Source of the DNA: Scolanthus callimorphus
Lineage: Eukaryota > Cnidaria > Anthozoa > Actiniaria > Edwardsiidae
Length of the DNA stretch: 64,000 nucleotides
NCBI GenBank assembly: GCA_033964015.1
Contig: CM066914.1
Span: forward strand, 18,121,637 to 18,185,636
Reading direction: 5' to 3'
In this document: piece by piece, positions 1 to 13,557 of the stretch
How positions within the stretch are numbered: the stretch's first letter is position 1
How the letters are laid out: every line of letters starts with the position of its first letter
Position numbers and translations under genes: made by a program
Notes under the pieces: model-generated
What the model was told of the DNA's origin: nothing
Database searches by the model: none
Seen by the model: only the letters and a program-made list of their open reading frames with translations

Positions 1-1042
1 CACTGTATTAAATATACGCCTTACGCACGCATGGTATGAAAACGTACGATAGCGCTAGCGTTCACGAAAAAATCAAGGTGTGTTTCGTTGAATATTTATA
101 TTTCTTTGATATATTTATATTTCTTGGAATATTTATATTTCTTGGAATATTTATATTTCTTTATATTTCGTGCGCATTTCAGGATGGCCGTCCAAAATGG
201 CAACAGATATCTTTCATTATTATACATTGTCCTCGCTATCTCGATTCTGATTGGCTAAAAACGCGCGCTTTACTTTGGGAATCACGCACTTTGAGGGTCT
301 CCAAGAATCAGCATGCTGATTCTTGAAGAATCAGCTGGCTGATTCTTGAGTCTACGCGCGCAATGCATCATAGGACTAGAGCACTTGAATGTTTTCCCTA
401 TTTAACAAGGCGCTTTTGTAAAAGAAATTGATTGACAGAAAAACAAGTATTTTTACTGAATCAATGTATAATAAAACAATTATTGAATTCGGTTTTTGTG
501 ATTTCCAGAATAAACAATGTCTCGTCAATGTCTCGTCGGCCTTACGGCCTCGCCTGATTCCACCTGTCTCGACATTGTTTATTCTGGGAATCACAAAAAC
601 CTCATCCAATAATCTCTTATTATATAATACTTAATATCTGCACTCAATTTTAACCTTATATGATAAAATGACGTCACAGTCGCAATATAAAGGTTCATTA
701 TATTATAAAAATGCGCATATTTCTATGCTCGAATTAGAATTTATATCGTATTTAATGTGCCCGGCCCATTCTAACATTGTCCCCTTCGTTTCCTATTCTG
801 ATGGACCGTTTCGTCTTAATGTGCGCTGTGCGCCCCATTTGTTTAACTTCAGGGCATGGTGCACGTGGCCCCTTGATAACGAGCAGTCGACACACAATCG
901 GGCCAACCGACAACAGCGAACCACCACACACTCATCCACGTGCTATAACCCACGATTCACAACCACATGTCCACTCATCCCATGATTGACAACCCCACCC
1001 TCGAGGGACCTCGAGGAAGTCGAGGTATTTGATATCAGGTCA
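1..1042. other. Sequence downstream of MGAT5, no gene seen
   Basis: AT-rich flank containing the MGAT5 3' untranslated region. The first clear minus-strand AATAAA is at 577-582, inside the hairpin element at 491-601, so the poly(A) site is uncertain. 303-349 holds two adjacent palindromes built on AAGAATCAGC. Open frames here are short and unconvincing. Confidence 0.5.
491..601. repeat. Foldback (MITE-like) element
   Basis: Arms of about 30 bases (GGTTTTTGTGATT... and its complement) flank a short GC-rich loop, so the whole 111 bp forms a hairpin. Confidence 0.75.
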
Positions 1043-1238
1043 TCATGAACATTTCTTGCACAAGGCGACCTGCTGAGGCTGATAGTCGCGGCACGGGCAG
1101 ACGCGCATGCTCTGTGCCTCCGAGTACACACAACTGAAGAGAAGCGGGTGCGTCTGCAGTACACACGTCTGGTCAGCGGTATAATATGGTGCTTGAAGGA
1201 CTGCTCTACGATCTACTTTTTTGCATTTCACGTCAAGG
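1043..1238 (-). CDS. MGAT5: MGAT5 exon 19: C-terminus and stop
   Basis: 64 codons plus TGA. HPLLFSC and RVCPCRDYQPQQVALCKKCS match DLLLFSC and RVCPCRDFIKGQVALCKDCL, the invariant Cys-rich end of the enzyme. Acceptor TTGATTTCAG. Confidence 0.95.
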
Positions 1239-3365
1239 CTGAAATCAAGAACAGGGCTCTTATTGGCTGACATTTAATGTAACGGCCAGACAAGTGTATC
1301 ATTCAAATAGGATATTTTGTTTCTACCCATAGGGCCTTTGAAGATGAGCAACGTAGGCTTGAGCGCTCGGCATCGCTCAGCACAAGGCCGACAAGTTTTA
1401 ATAAAACAGCTTTATAAAACAGCCTTATAAGTCAGAAAGTCTTTTGAGCTAACTCATTCAATGAATGATGATCCCACCAGCCCCACCATTTGCCACGCTT
1501 AAAACAATCAATAGTCCCTTATTCTGGTTCTCAGTGGCGTTTGATGCCAGGTGGTTTGATGCTAGATGGTGGGTTTTCTGTGGCACAAAGGCGCCACGAA
1601 AAGCCGCGGTGGGAATAGTATTTTCCAACGAAATTGGTGCCTGCGATGCCCCTTCCTATTCAGTTTGTGGCTACGGTAGTTAAATACACAGTAGTTAAAT
1701 ACGCGCAGCACGTTCAGTTTTACTTACCCTTGTATTTTGTCTACGGTATTGATGGCCACGAAATACGATGGCTCACACAGAAGACCTGCCATGAAAGGAA
1801 TAGCTCTATAGAGTCAGCTGAACTCAGCTCTTTTCGTTGTTAGGCATAGAGGGATTCAGGGAGAGAACAAGCAAACAGCATGACGGCAAGCACACCCCCT
1901 CACTTGGCCCGTTGAATAGTTGTTTCTCTGACATGTATCTATAGTAACGACAATACGCTTACCGTGTCGAAAGCAGACATCTTTACACGACTGGCCGGCT
2001 TGTCCTGTCCGAACTTGCATTTGATCACGAGGTGGCCAAGGTTTAGCGTCAGAATTGCAGTAATCCTTTAAAGCAAACGAAGAAATCAAAATAGAAAAAT
2101 GACAAGACAAAAACCTAATAAGATCTGTCGACCATAAAAAGGAACTTTCTACTCGCTTACCATGTTTTCTACAAAGGCATTGACCCTTTCTAACATTCCT
2201 TCAGGCGTCCATTCGAATGGTAGATATGGCTTTACCTGGAATATTATAGAAGATATTAAATGGTCGCGCGGAGATACAAATTTTATTTTCGAGTGAGCGC
2301 AGCGAACGAGTGGGATAAATGAGAAGATAAAATTCGTATCTCCAAGCAGTCATGTAATCTAATGTTTTGTTTATTATAACATCAGTGAAATACCAATTAT
2401 ACCACAACACGCGCGTTTCTCGAATTCTATTTGGCTCTCAGCCGTTTGGTACATAAAAGTATATACACCACGAAACGCGCCATCATCAGCGCGCGCGCTA
2501 AAAAGAACCAACGAAAACACCGTTTGGCCGAGCGCGCGTGCTGTTTTGTATTTATTTTTGCCTTTTTGTTGTGATATAAAACAAATGTCCTCTGTTTTTC
2601 GGTGGTATGTCCTCTTATATACCACGGAATGACGTAATAAAGTGGTCAAAATGTATTGCGGACCCACTCGGCTGCGCCTCGTGAGTCCACAACATTTTGA
2701 ACACTTTATTACATCATTCCGTGGTATATAAGAGGACATACCACGGAAAATCAGAGGACATTTGTTAAATCGACATTATTTTAGAAAATCTGAAAACTGG
2801 TAGACTATGTGTGCTTTATCTTCACTGCGAAGAGTGAAGATGAAAGTCATATCTTCATATTTTGTACGGGAATGCTCCGCCCAGACTGTGACCCCTTACC
2901 CTTTTATATAGTAAAATTAGGAAAAAGTTACCCATTAATATACTGAATTGAGAAAAAGGGACCCCTTTGTTATAATTCTTGCGAAAATTTATGTCTTAAT
3001 ACGTGTTAAAAGCACCAAAACGTAGCGCAATATTGAAACCCTTTTCTATAGTGCAACAGCAACCCTAACTTTTGTTAAACAGAATCTAGTGATTTGCTAT
3101 TCTTTTTTAGTCAAATCACACTGGTGGTCTATCGTCAATGCTGCGTTCTGATTGGTTGAGCTACTAGTAGGCTATAACTTATAGCCTACTAGTAGCAAAA
3201 GTGTCGGAATTAAATGCCAGAAAATGGCAAATGACCAGAAAACGTTTTTGGCTTTACAAACTGACCTACTAGTGTGATTTGACTAAAACAATTATTCCTC
3301 TCGCCCTCATGGGCTCTTGAGTCAATAGCCCATTCGGCCTTCGCCCTCATGGGCTATTGACTCAG

Positions 3366-3400
<35 letters not shown>

Positions 3401-6400
3401 AGCAAAATTCGCAAAATCGCTACCCTTTCTTATAGTGAAATTCGCAAAATCGCTACCCCTTTCGGGCGGAGTATAGGAGGGAGTATATCCCCCCCCCCCC
3501 CACCGCCCGGGAACTAGGTATAGAACTGAGCTTTCAAGGCGTGAAAGGCATACCTTCTGTCGAAGTATATCTTTGATAGCTGCCTCTAATGCGGTTGAGT
3601 TATTGATGTCTACAGTGTGCACATGTGGTTTACCGATAAAATGCTCCGCGTAAGGGTTCTGAGATGTGACCTGAACATGTGCAAGGTGAGAAAAGAAAAT
3701 ATGACTGGTCGATTTTCTCTTGTTTGACCACCACGACACGCAACATGACTAGGTGACCTTAAAACTCGCGTTATCTCACAAAACACGCAAGTGCCAGGAC
3801 ATCATACTCATATATTCCCTTATGTGGTTCACACTAGAACGCAAGCGCAAGAAAATCGAGACGTTGTGTTCCCTTGCGCTTATGTTTGCGTCTATTGTGA
3901 ATTAACGGAACGCAAACGCAAGCAAACTAATTAACGTTGATTTTAGGCTTGTGCCTAAGCTTGCGTCGCTGTTATTCCTGTTTGCTTTGAGCTTGCGCCC
4001 TGCACTTGCTTTCGTGTTTGAACCAGCCCTTACAGACGCAAGCGCTGCGACGCAAGCGCAAGGATATTAAATTCGTACATTTCCGTTATGTGGTTCACAC
4101 TAGAACGCAAGCGCTGACGCAAATCGAGACATTGCGTTTGCCTTGTGTCTAGTGTAAATCAAGCGAACGCAAGCGCAAGCAAACCAAGTAATGTTGGTTT
4201 TAAGCTTGCGTTTGCGTCGCTGTGATTTACACTTGCCTTGCGCTTGCGTCCTGCGCGTGCTTTCGTATGTAAACCAGTCCGCCTAACATGACATCTTTGC
4301 AGATTTCCTAATGTCAATGTTGGAGGCCGGCTGAAAGCTTTGACAGGCCAGAGCCGTAACACAGAACCAACTATGCAAATAAAGACTCGAGGCTATAGAG
4401 CGTATTTGAGATGAAAGTCAAAAAGTATTCCGGAAAATTATTCCGCTGGGTGGTAGTAAATCCTTCCTTTTACCATATCTGGACAGGAATGTTTTCTAAA
4501 GTACCTACCGAACGCTGAGTTGGTTTTTCTTTGAAGAAGTCAGTATTTAATCGATTATGCGGAGGATCGAACTGTAGAAAAGAGAGATACACATAGACGG
4601 AAAAGATTAGTCGCACGAATACGAGAATATTTGCGACTGCGCCAGTACTGCAGCGACATGTTCAATCCATTTCACACGACAAACCATGGGCGTGTCATGC
4701 TGTAAATGTTCCCTTCTCCCGCCTAGTCCCTGGCACTTTGAGCGGGTGTCCTGTGCTCGTAGATCAACGCGAGGAAGCGCTAAGGCTTGGTCGAGCTCAT
4801 CCACAGAACGCGCTAGAGCAAAAGCCTACGGCGCTTCTGGTTTTATGTTCTATGGTAATATGCGGTATGGTATTAATCAGAGCGCGCGTACTATATTAGC
4901 TATTTATAAATGGTGATATGTGATATGGTATTAATTCTGATACACACCTTTGGATTTAGGAAAACACATCCTCTTGCGATCGCTTCGAGTGGAGCAGGTC
5001 CTTCGTATGGGAAACCCAGGCCAATAAATACCTGAGAAGCACACAGGACACAAACAAACGCAAGATTAGAATTAAGGATCCTTTGGCTTGGGCCGAACCA
5101 GGAACCAGCTCAACATACACAGTCAACTTTTATTTTCTTCTAACCGCCAACATTTTCAGAGAAGCTCAGTAGATACTCAGCAAGTTTCAAATCAGTTGAC
5201 AGCGATGGCTAAAAGATAGCACTTGCGAAGATTTGAATCAATTGACACGGCAAACCAGAGTCTTTACAAAAGAAACTAGTAAAACACGCGCTCTGATTGG
5301 TTGACAGGCCGTGTGTGATTACAGTACACAAGCAACGATTGACGCCAGAGAGCGCGCGCTGTTTGGCCTTTTCATGGCGAAAAAATTAAGAAATATCTTC
5401 TGGTTTTCCGTGGTATGTCATCTTATATACAACACGGAATGACGTAATAAAGTGGTCAAACTGTTGTTGCTGACGAGGCGCAGCCAAACAGTGTTTTCAT
5501 TGGTTGTTTTAGCGCGCGCTCTAATCTTCTAATGATGGCGCGTTCCGTGGTACGTACTTTTATGTACCCATTCGCCTTTGTCGCAAGCGCGCCATCTTGT
5601 TTTTCTTACTGGAATGAAGTCGAGGCCAAGCAGGAAGCGTGACGTGTCATGCGAAATAAACGCGGATTCTGCGGTGAAAAAGATAATATGGCAGATAGCA
5701 AAGATTTTTGAGACATAATTTTGAAAAAGGTCATGGCTAGAAAGGATAACTCAGGAGGTGATTAATAATTCATAGGCTTCACGGTAGAACGAACCTACAT
5801 ATGCCATGTTATGCCATTTACCTTCGTTCTATTGTTTATGCCTATGAATTATTAATCACCTCCATTGTGAGTATCCCATAGCCACGACCTTTGAAAAACG
5901 TGCTGAAAATTTCGAGCGTGACAGCCAAAAAAGCGTTTCCATGCTCAAGATGGCGGCGCGTGACAAAGGCGAATGGCTGAGAGCCAATCAGAATTCGAGA
6001 AACGCGCGCGTTGTGGTATAAATAGTTTTTAATGTTGTATAAAAGAAATACATCTACTATTTCCGTGCGTCTGTACTATAATAGATACATAGAAGGCGTC
6101 AAAGCGTGTCATGAACAACAGTCACGCCACGAGACGTTCATGACACGCTGTGACGTCATCTATGTATCTATTATAGTACAGACGCATGGGAAAAGTAGAT
6201 CTTTGATAGTGTAAGCAATTCACACTTGCAAACACACCTTTGTTTTGTCCAGGAGCTTTAGTAGTTCTGGGCTATGTAGATAACCATGATTAGTGACATA
6301 GCTGGGGATAAATGCCTTTTCTTCCTGAAAATTGAATATTTTGAAGCATTTGTTTAAATATTTACAGCACTAAAGATATCCATTAACATAAGCGCACACG

Positions 6401-9400
6401 AGTTCATCATTGCTCGTTTAGCAGAAATGAACAGTGTTCAGTGAACATTTAGTCCAGGAAAGAGATCGAGCAAGTATTTCCACATGCAATTTCTGCATAA
6501 AGCCATCCATGGGAAACGCTGAATTTCCCATGGTAGAAGAATGGGAAGTGTCGGATTTCCCACGGCTATCCATGTGAATTCCGAACACTTCCCATGCATG
6601 TGCCTTTGGTTTATGCAGGGATTACCTGTGTTCAGTGCACGAATTTGTTTTCATGTACACAATTGTACGGTATTTGTAAAAGCTAGCCGATTCTCACCCC
6701 AAGGTACGCCACAGTAGCATGGATATCCAGATATTTGCTCAAGGTATCGAGATAACGTCGCGAATTCTGCAGCAAAAACAAGATCAAAACAATTAGGAGG
6801 ATTTCTGTCGTGCTGTCGTGGCCTGTCCATCCATCCATCCGTCTGTCTGTCCGTCTGTCATCCCTTAGAGGTGGCTGTCTCAGCCCGTGTGTCTGTGTGT
6901 CTCAGCCCGTACGTCTGTCTGTCATCCTTCAGAGGTGCCTGTCTCAGCCCGTCATTCTTTCGAGAGGTGCCTATCTCAGCCCGTCCGTCCGTCATCCTTT
7001 CGAGAGTCGCGCGAAGTACGCTGGATTCTTGTTCTCTGTCATACGCACCTTCCAGAATCGCGCTTCTTTGCCATACACGAGCCCGATAGGCTTTCGCTTT
7101 AAGGCCTTAGCATTACGCGGAACAGGTCCGTCAACAACAAAACCAAGAAATGTGTTATCAGGACTGTGGGCTGTGAATGAGAACAAATTCTTTGAGAATC
7201 ATAGACGCATAGATTTTCAGTGTTAATGTTCTGAAGTCAGTTGTACATTTAGCAGTCTCAATAGCCTGCGTAGCAAGAGTTCTCGTCGAGTTTTCTTCAG
7301 TTTTCTTCGCTCAAGTTTCCCTGCCCGACTACAATCTCAGCTGTGTTCTGAGCACCAGAGTCCCTAGCTTCACTCGTTGATCGCATGAGAGGTTGGCGAA
7401 ACGACGAGCGAAGCGAACTCGCCGTCTCAGTAAGCCATACTAGGGCACGACCGGGCATAATTACAGTGGGAGCCTCAGTTTGAAGTAGGAAAAGTTTTGA
7501 ATACCGACGAGAAACTGATGATGCTTGAATTGAGACATTGAGACTCCTTGGTATTATTCGCAAGTTTTTCGACTTCAAATTGATGGCCCACTGTATCTAT
7601 GCGCCGTCGATGCCTCTTCAGCGGTAGAGCAGGGAATTCGAAACTGGACTATTGTTTCGTCCACCTGACGCACCCGGGCGGTAACACGCCCTCCGACCCT
7701 CATTATATACTCTTCGGGGCTTTATGAACCCAACTTTGACATTTGCCACCATGTATGACTTTTATAGCTCAGTTGTTCGAGCGATCGTGGAGGTCATGGG
7801 TTCGATTCCCGTCAGAAGCCTGAAACCTTTTTTCAGGTCTTCTAATTCTATAGCGATCGATGGTCATTTACTTTCCATTCATGCACCACACAGTCACTCT
7901 TCGACCCTCCAACTTCCGCCCTTCACACCGCGTTCATGCTGGGAGAATAGCGCTATTCACTTTTTACCAAAATCGCCATTCTAATGCCATTCTAATGCGC
8001 CAACCGTATATTGAATAGCACCCTTTGTTCTTGTGAACCAATCGATCTCTGGATGGCACACTAAAGTCAGCGCGCAACATTGTAGCCGGACACGTGTTTC
8101 CCAATTCCCTACGAGAGAAACATTGTTTTGCGTTTCAAATTTCGTAGCCTAGAGACAAAACTGTTTCGCAAGACAAGAAACATTGTGTGTGTCGAGACAC
8201 GCGTGTGGTCTTTCCTAGTTTAGAGAAAAATGTAGGACTACACAAATGTTGCCCGCTACGTGTCCTAGTTTAGCCGTAGCTTAATGGTACCTACAACTCC
8301 ATTGCGGCAAAGCTGCACGTGCAACATGCCGACCACCCGGGTTACTTACGGTACATAGTCATAATCTGTGGAAGATTAACATCAGCGTTCGCCCAGACGG
8401 ACCTGCCACCCGGTACAGTACCGACAAACTCTGCAAGGTTGAATTCTGCTTCGGTGCCAAACGAGTCTAAGATACGCTCACGACACCTGAGGAGGAAAGG
8501 AAGGGTATTTTATAGACGAGTCTATGATACGCTCACGACACCTGAGGAGGAAAGGAAGTGTATTTTATCGACGAGTCTATGATACGCTCACGACACCCAG
8601 GAGGAAAGGAAGGGTATTTATAGACGAGTCTATGATACGCTCACGACACCTGAGGAGGAAAGGAAGGGTATTTTTAACGACGAGTCTATGATACGCTCAC
8701 GACACCCAGGAGGAAAGGAAGGGTATTTTATAGACGAGTCTATGATACGCTCACGACACCTGAGGAGGAAAGGAAGGATATTTTATAGACGAGTCTATGA
8801 TACGCTCACGACACCTGAGGAGGAAAGGAAGGGAATTTTATCGACGAGTCTATGATACGCTCACGACACCTGAGGAGGAAAGGAAGGGTATTTTATAGAC
8901 GAGTCTATGATACGCTCACGACACCTGAGGAGGAAAGGAAGGGTATTTTATCGCCGAGTCTATGATACGCTCACGACACCTGAGGAGGAAAGGAAGGGTA
9001 TTTTATCGACGAGTCTAAGATACGCTCACGACACCTGAGGAGGGAAAGAAGGGTATTTTATCGACGGGTCTAAGATACGCTCACGACACCCGAGGAGGAA
9101 AGGAAGGGTATTTTATCGACGGATCTATGATACGCTCACGACACCTGAGGAGAAAGGACGGGTATTTTATCGACGAGTCTATGATACGCTCACGACACCT
9201 GAGGAGGAAAGGAAGGGTATTTTATCGACGAGTCTATGATACGCTCACGACACCTGAGGAGGAAAGGAAGGGTATTTTATCGACGAGTCTAAGATACGCT
9301 CACGACACCTGAGGAGGGAAAGAAGGGTATTTTATCGACGGGTCTAAGATACGCTCACGACACCTGAGGAGGAAAGGAAGGGTATTTTATCGACGAGTCT

Positions 9401-12400
9401 AAGATACGCTCACGACACCTGAGGAGGGAAAGAAGGGTATTTTATCGACGGGTCTAAGATACGCTCACGACACCCGAGGAGGAAAGGAAGGGTATTTATC
9501 GACGGATCTATGATACGCTCACGACACCTGAGGAGGAAAGGACGGGTATTTTATCGACGAGTCTATGATACGCTCACGACACCTGAGGAGGAAAGGAAGG
9601 GTATTTATCGACGAGTCTATGATACGCTCACGACACCTGAGGAGGAAAGGAAGGGTATTTTATCGACGAGTCTAAGATACGCTCACGACACCTGAGGAGG
9701 GAAAGAAGGGTATTTTATCGACGGGTCTAAGATACGCTCACGACACGCGAGGAGGAAAGGAAGGGTATTTTATCGACGGATCTATGATACGCTCACGACA
9801 CCTGAGGAGGAAAGGACGGGTATTTTATCGACGAGTCTATGATACGCTCACGACACCTGAGGAGGAAAGGAAGGGTATTTTATCGACGAGTCTATGATAC
9901 GCTCACGACACCTGAGGAGGAAAGGAAGGGTATTTTATCGACGAGTCTAAGATACGCTCACGACACCTGAGGAGGGAAAGAAGGGTATTTTATCGACGGG
10001 TCTAAGATACGCTCACGACACCCGAGGAGGAAAGGAAGGGTATTTATCGACGAGTCTATGATACGCTCACGACACCTGAGGAGGAAAGGAAGGGTATTTT
10101 ATCGACGAGTCTATGATACGCTCACGACACCTGAGGAGGGAAAGGAAGGGTATTTTATCGACGAGTCTAAGATACGCTCACGACACCTGAGGAGGGAAAG
10201 AAGGGTATTTTATCGACGGGTCTAAGATACGCTCACGACACCCGAGGAGGAAAGGAAGGGTATTTTATCGACGGATCTATGATACGCTCACGACACTGAG
10301 GAGGAAAGGACGGGTATTTTATCGACGAGTCTATGATACGCTCACGACACCTGAGGAGGAAAGGAAGGGTATTTTATCGACGAGTCTATGATACGCTCAC
10401 GACACCCAGGAGGAAAGGAAGGGTATTTTATAGACGAGTCTATGATACGCTCACGACACCTGAGGAGGAAAGGAAGGATATTTTATAGACGAGTCTATGA
10501 TACGCTCACGACACCTGAGGAGGAAAGGAAGGGAATTTTATCGACGAGTCTATGATACGCTCACGACACCTGAGGAGGAAAGGAAGGGTATTTATAGACG
10601 AGTCTATGATACGCTCACGACACCTGAGGAGGAAAGGAAGGGTATTTTATCGCCGAGTCTATGATACGCTCACGACACCTGAGGAGGAAAGGAAGGGTAT
10701 TTTATCGACGAGTCTAAGATACGCTCACGACACTGAGGAGGGAAAGAAGGGTATTTTATCGACGGGTCTAAGATACGCTCACGACACCCGAGGAGGAAAG
10801 GAAGGGTATTTTATCGACGGATCTATGATACGCTCACGACACCTGAGGAGGAAAGGACGGGTATTTTATCGACGAGTCTATGATACGCTCACGACACCTG
10901 AGGAGGAAAGGAAGGGTATTTTATCGACGAGTCTATGATACGCTCACGACACCTGAGGAGGAAAGGAAGGGTATTTTATCGACGAGTCTAAGATACGCTC
11001 ACGACACCTGAGGAGGGAAAGAAGGGTATTTTATCGACGGTCTAAGATACGCTCACGACACGCGAGGAGGAAAGGAAGGGTATTTTATCGACGGATCTAT
11101 GATACGCTCACGACACCTGAGGAGGAAAGGACGGGTATTTTATCGACGAGTCTATGATACGCTCACGACACCTGAGGAGGAAAGGAAGGGTATTTTATCG
11201 ACGAGTCTATGATACGCTCACGACACCTGAGGAGGAAAGGAAGGGTATTTTATCGACGGATCTATGATACGCTCACGACACCTGAGGAGGAAAGGACGGG
11301 TATTTTATCGACGAGTCTATGATACGCTCACGACACCTGAGGAGGAAAGGAAGGGTATTTTATCGACGAGTCTATGATACGCTCACGACACCTGAGGAGG
11401 AAAGGAAGGGTATTTTATCGACGAGTCTAAGATACGCTCACGACACCTGAGGAGGGAAAGAAGGGTATTTTATCGACGGGTCTAAGATACGCTCACGACA
11501 CCGAGGAGGAACGGAAGGGTATTTTATCGACGAGTCTATGATACGCTCACGACACCTGAGGAGGAAAGGAAGGGTATTTTATCGACGAGTCTATGATACG
11601 CTCACGACACCTGAGGAGGAAAGGAAGGGTATTTTATCGACGAGTCTAAGATACGCTCACGACACCTGAGGAGGAAAGAAGGGTATTTTATCGACGGGTC
11701 TAAGATACGCTCACGACACCCGAGGAGGAAAGGAAGGGTATTTTATCGACGGATCTATGATACGCTCACGACACCTGAGGAGGAAAGGACGGGTATTTTA
11801 TCGACGAGTCTATGATACGCTCACGACACCTGAGGAGGAAAGGAAGGGTATTTTATCGACGAGTCTATGATACGCTCACGACACCTGAGGAGGAAAGGAA
11901 GGGTATTTTATTGACGAATCTAAGATACGCTTACGACACCTGAGGAGGAAAGAAGGGTATTTTATCGACGGGTCTAAGATACGCTCACGACACCCGAGGA
12001 GGAAAGGAAGGGTATTTTATAGACGAGTCTATGATACGCTCACGACACCTGAGGAGGAAAGGAAGGGTATTTTATCGACGAGTCTAAGATACGCTCGCGA
12101 CACCTGAGGAGGAAAGGAAGGGTATTTTATCGCCGAGTCTATGATACGCTCACGACACCCGAGGAGGAAAGGAAGGGTATTTTATCGACGAGTCTATGAT
12201 ACGCTCACGACATCTGAGGAGGAAAGGAAGGTATTTTATAGACGAGTCTATGATACGCTCACGACACCTGAGGAGGAAAGGAAGGTATTTTATAGACGAG
12301 TCTATGATACGCTCACGACACCTGAGGAGGAAAGGAAGGGTATTTTATCGACGAGTCTATGATACGCTCACGACACCTGAGGAGGAAAGGAAGGGTATTT

Positions 12401-13526
12401 TATCGCCGAGTCTATGATACGCTCACGACACCTGAGGAGGAAAGGAAGGGTATTTTATCGCCGAGTCTATGATACGCTCACGACACCTGAGGAGGAAAGG
12501 AAGGGTATTTTATCGACGAGTCTATGATACGCTCACGACACCTGAGGAGGAAAGGAAGGGTATTTTATCGACGGGATGCACCTCCTCTGTGAAACATTAG
12601 CGTTTGATCATTTCAAACAGCGCGCCAAAATTTGTCCTAGTTCTGAAAAACGATTTTTCGGGGCATCGGAAGATTTTAGAGACAAGATTACGAAGAAAAT
12701 AAGATGAGAATTTTCCGAACATAGGTTCCAATATTAGAATACATTTGCCAGGACATCGGGATTCCTTTTTTGCCAGCGAAATTGTAAATGTATGTGTTTA
12801 TATAGCGCTTAAAGCGAGATGTCTGATCTCCAGTTTACAATCATGAGTGGGTTACATATCATACAGGCGGATATCTTGTGACGTCATTGTTTACACATTT
12901 AAAGCAATAGTGAAAATGTTGAAGAAAAAAAAAATTCTGAATTTCAATAGCGCCTGGCGAATGAAGCGTAATTAGAAAGTTTTACGTTCGTCATTCGAAT
13001 TATGAGCGCATTGCGGGAAATTCAATTTACAGAAAAACATGTGGGCTAATGAGCCTCTTGCCACCCAAGAAATCCAGGGCTTTTGAGAAAGCCCCTTTGC
13101 TCTTGAAAAATGTAATAAAAATGCTCGAGATCATGAAATAATTACTATTCCCAAGAACGTATTAACGTTTTAATAAAATTTTGGAGGCTCTACGAAGGTT
13201 TTTTTAAAATGAGGTGATTGCTGTGTGGCAAAAGGCTCATTAACCTACATTTTCTCTCTAAAATGAACATTTAACTGCGCCGTTACAACTGAATGTATAC
13301 AACCTTCACATTTTCTGAGTAGGCTTTATGTGTTGACCGCTATTGATATTCAGTGCTGATTATTTTCGAGCTCTCTCAAACATTCTGAATCTAGACCCAG
13401 CTAATGCAAATGAGTCCAGACTGTAAACAAAGGATCCTCCTTTTAGTGAGTTCTGTCACTGAGCAAGCCGCGGTTCTTCAACGTACCTCATGATCAGCTT
13501 TGCCTTTGGTGTTTATTGAGAGACGA

Positions 13527-13557
<31 letters not shown>

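Noticed and set aside
4607..4916. Open frames on both strands near 4607-4916
   Set aside because: No family match, no fitting splice phases with the neighbouring MGAT5 exons 13 and 14, which already join in phase.
7748..7812. Functional tRNA gene
   Set aside because: A and B boxes are present but there is no anticodon arm and the acceptor stem has mismatches.
8319..12417. Several short plus-strand frames with RSRHLRRKGR repeats
   Set aside because: Translations of the 55-bp unit, which shifts frame every copy and lies antisense in an MGAT5 intron.
8461..12575. CRISPR-like regular repeat array
   Set aside because: No unique spacers; units are contiguous, and the context is a eukaryotic intron.
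13481..13500. 17-nt microexon with a strong donor GAG|GTACGT in MGAT5 intron 8
   Set aside because: Once exon 8 is extended to its donor at 13905 the phase with exon 9 is already correct, so no extra exon is needed.
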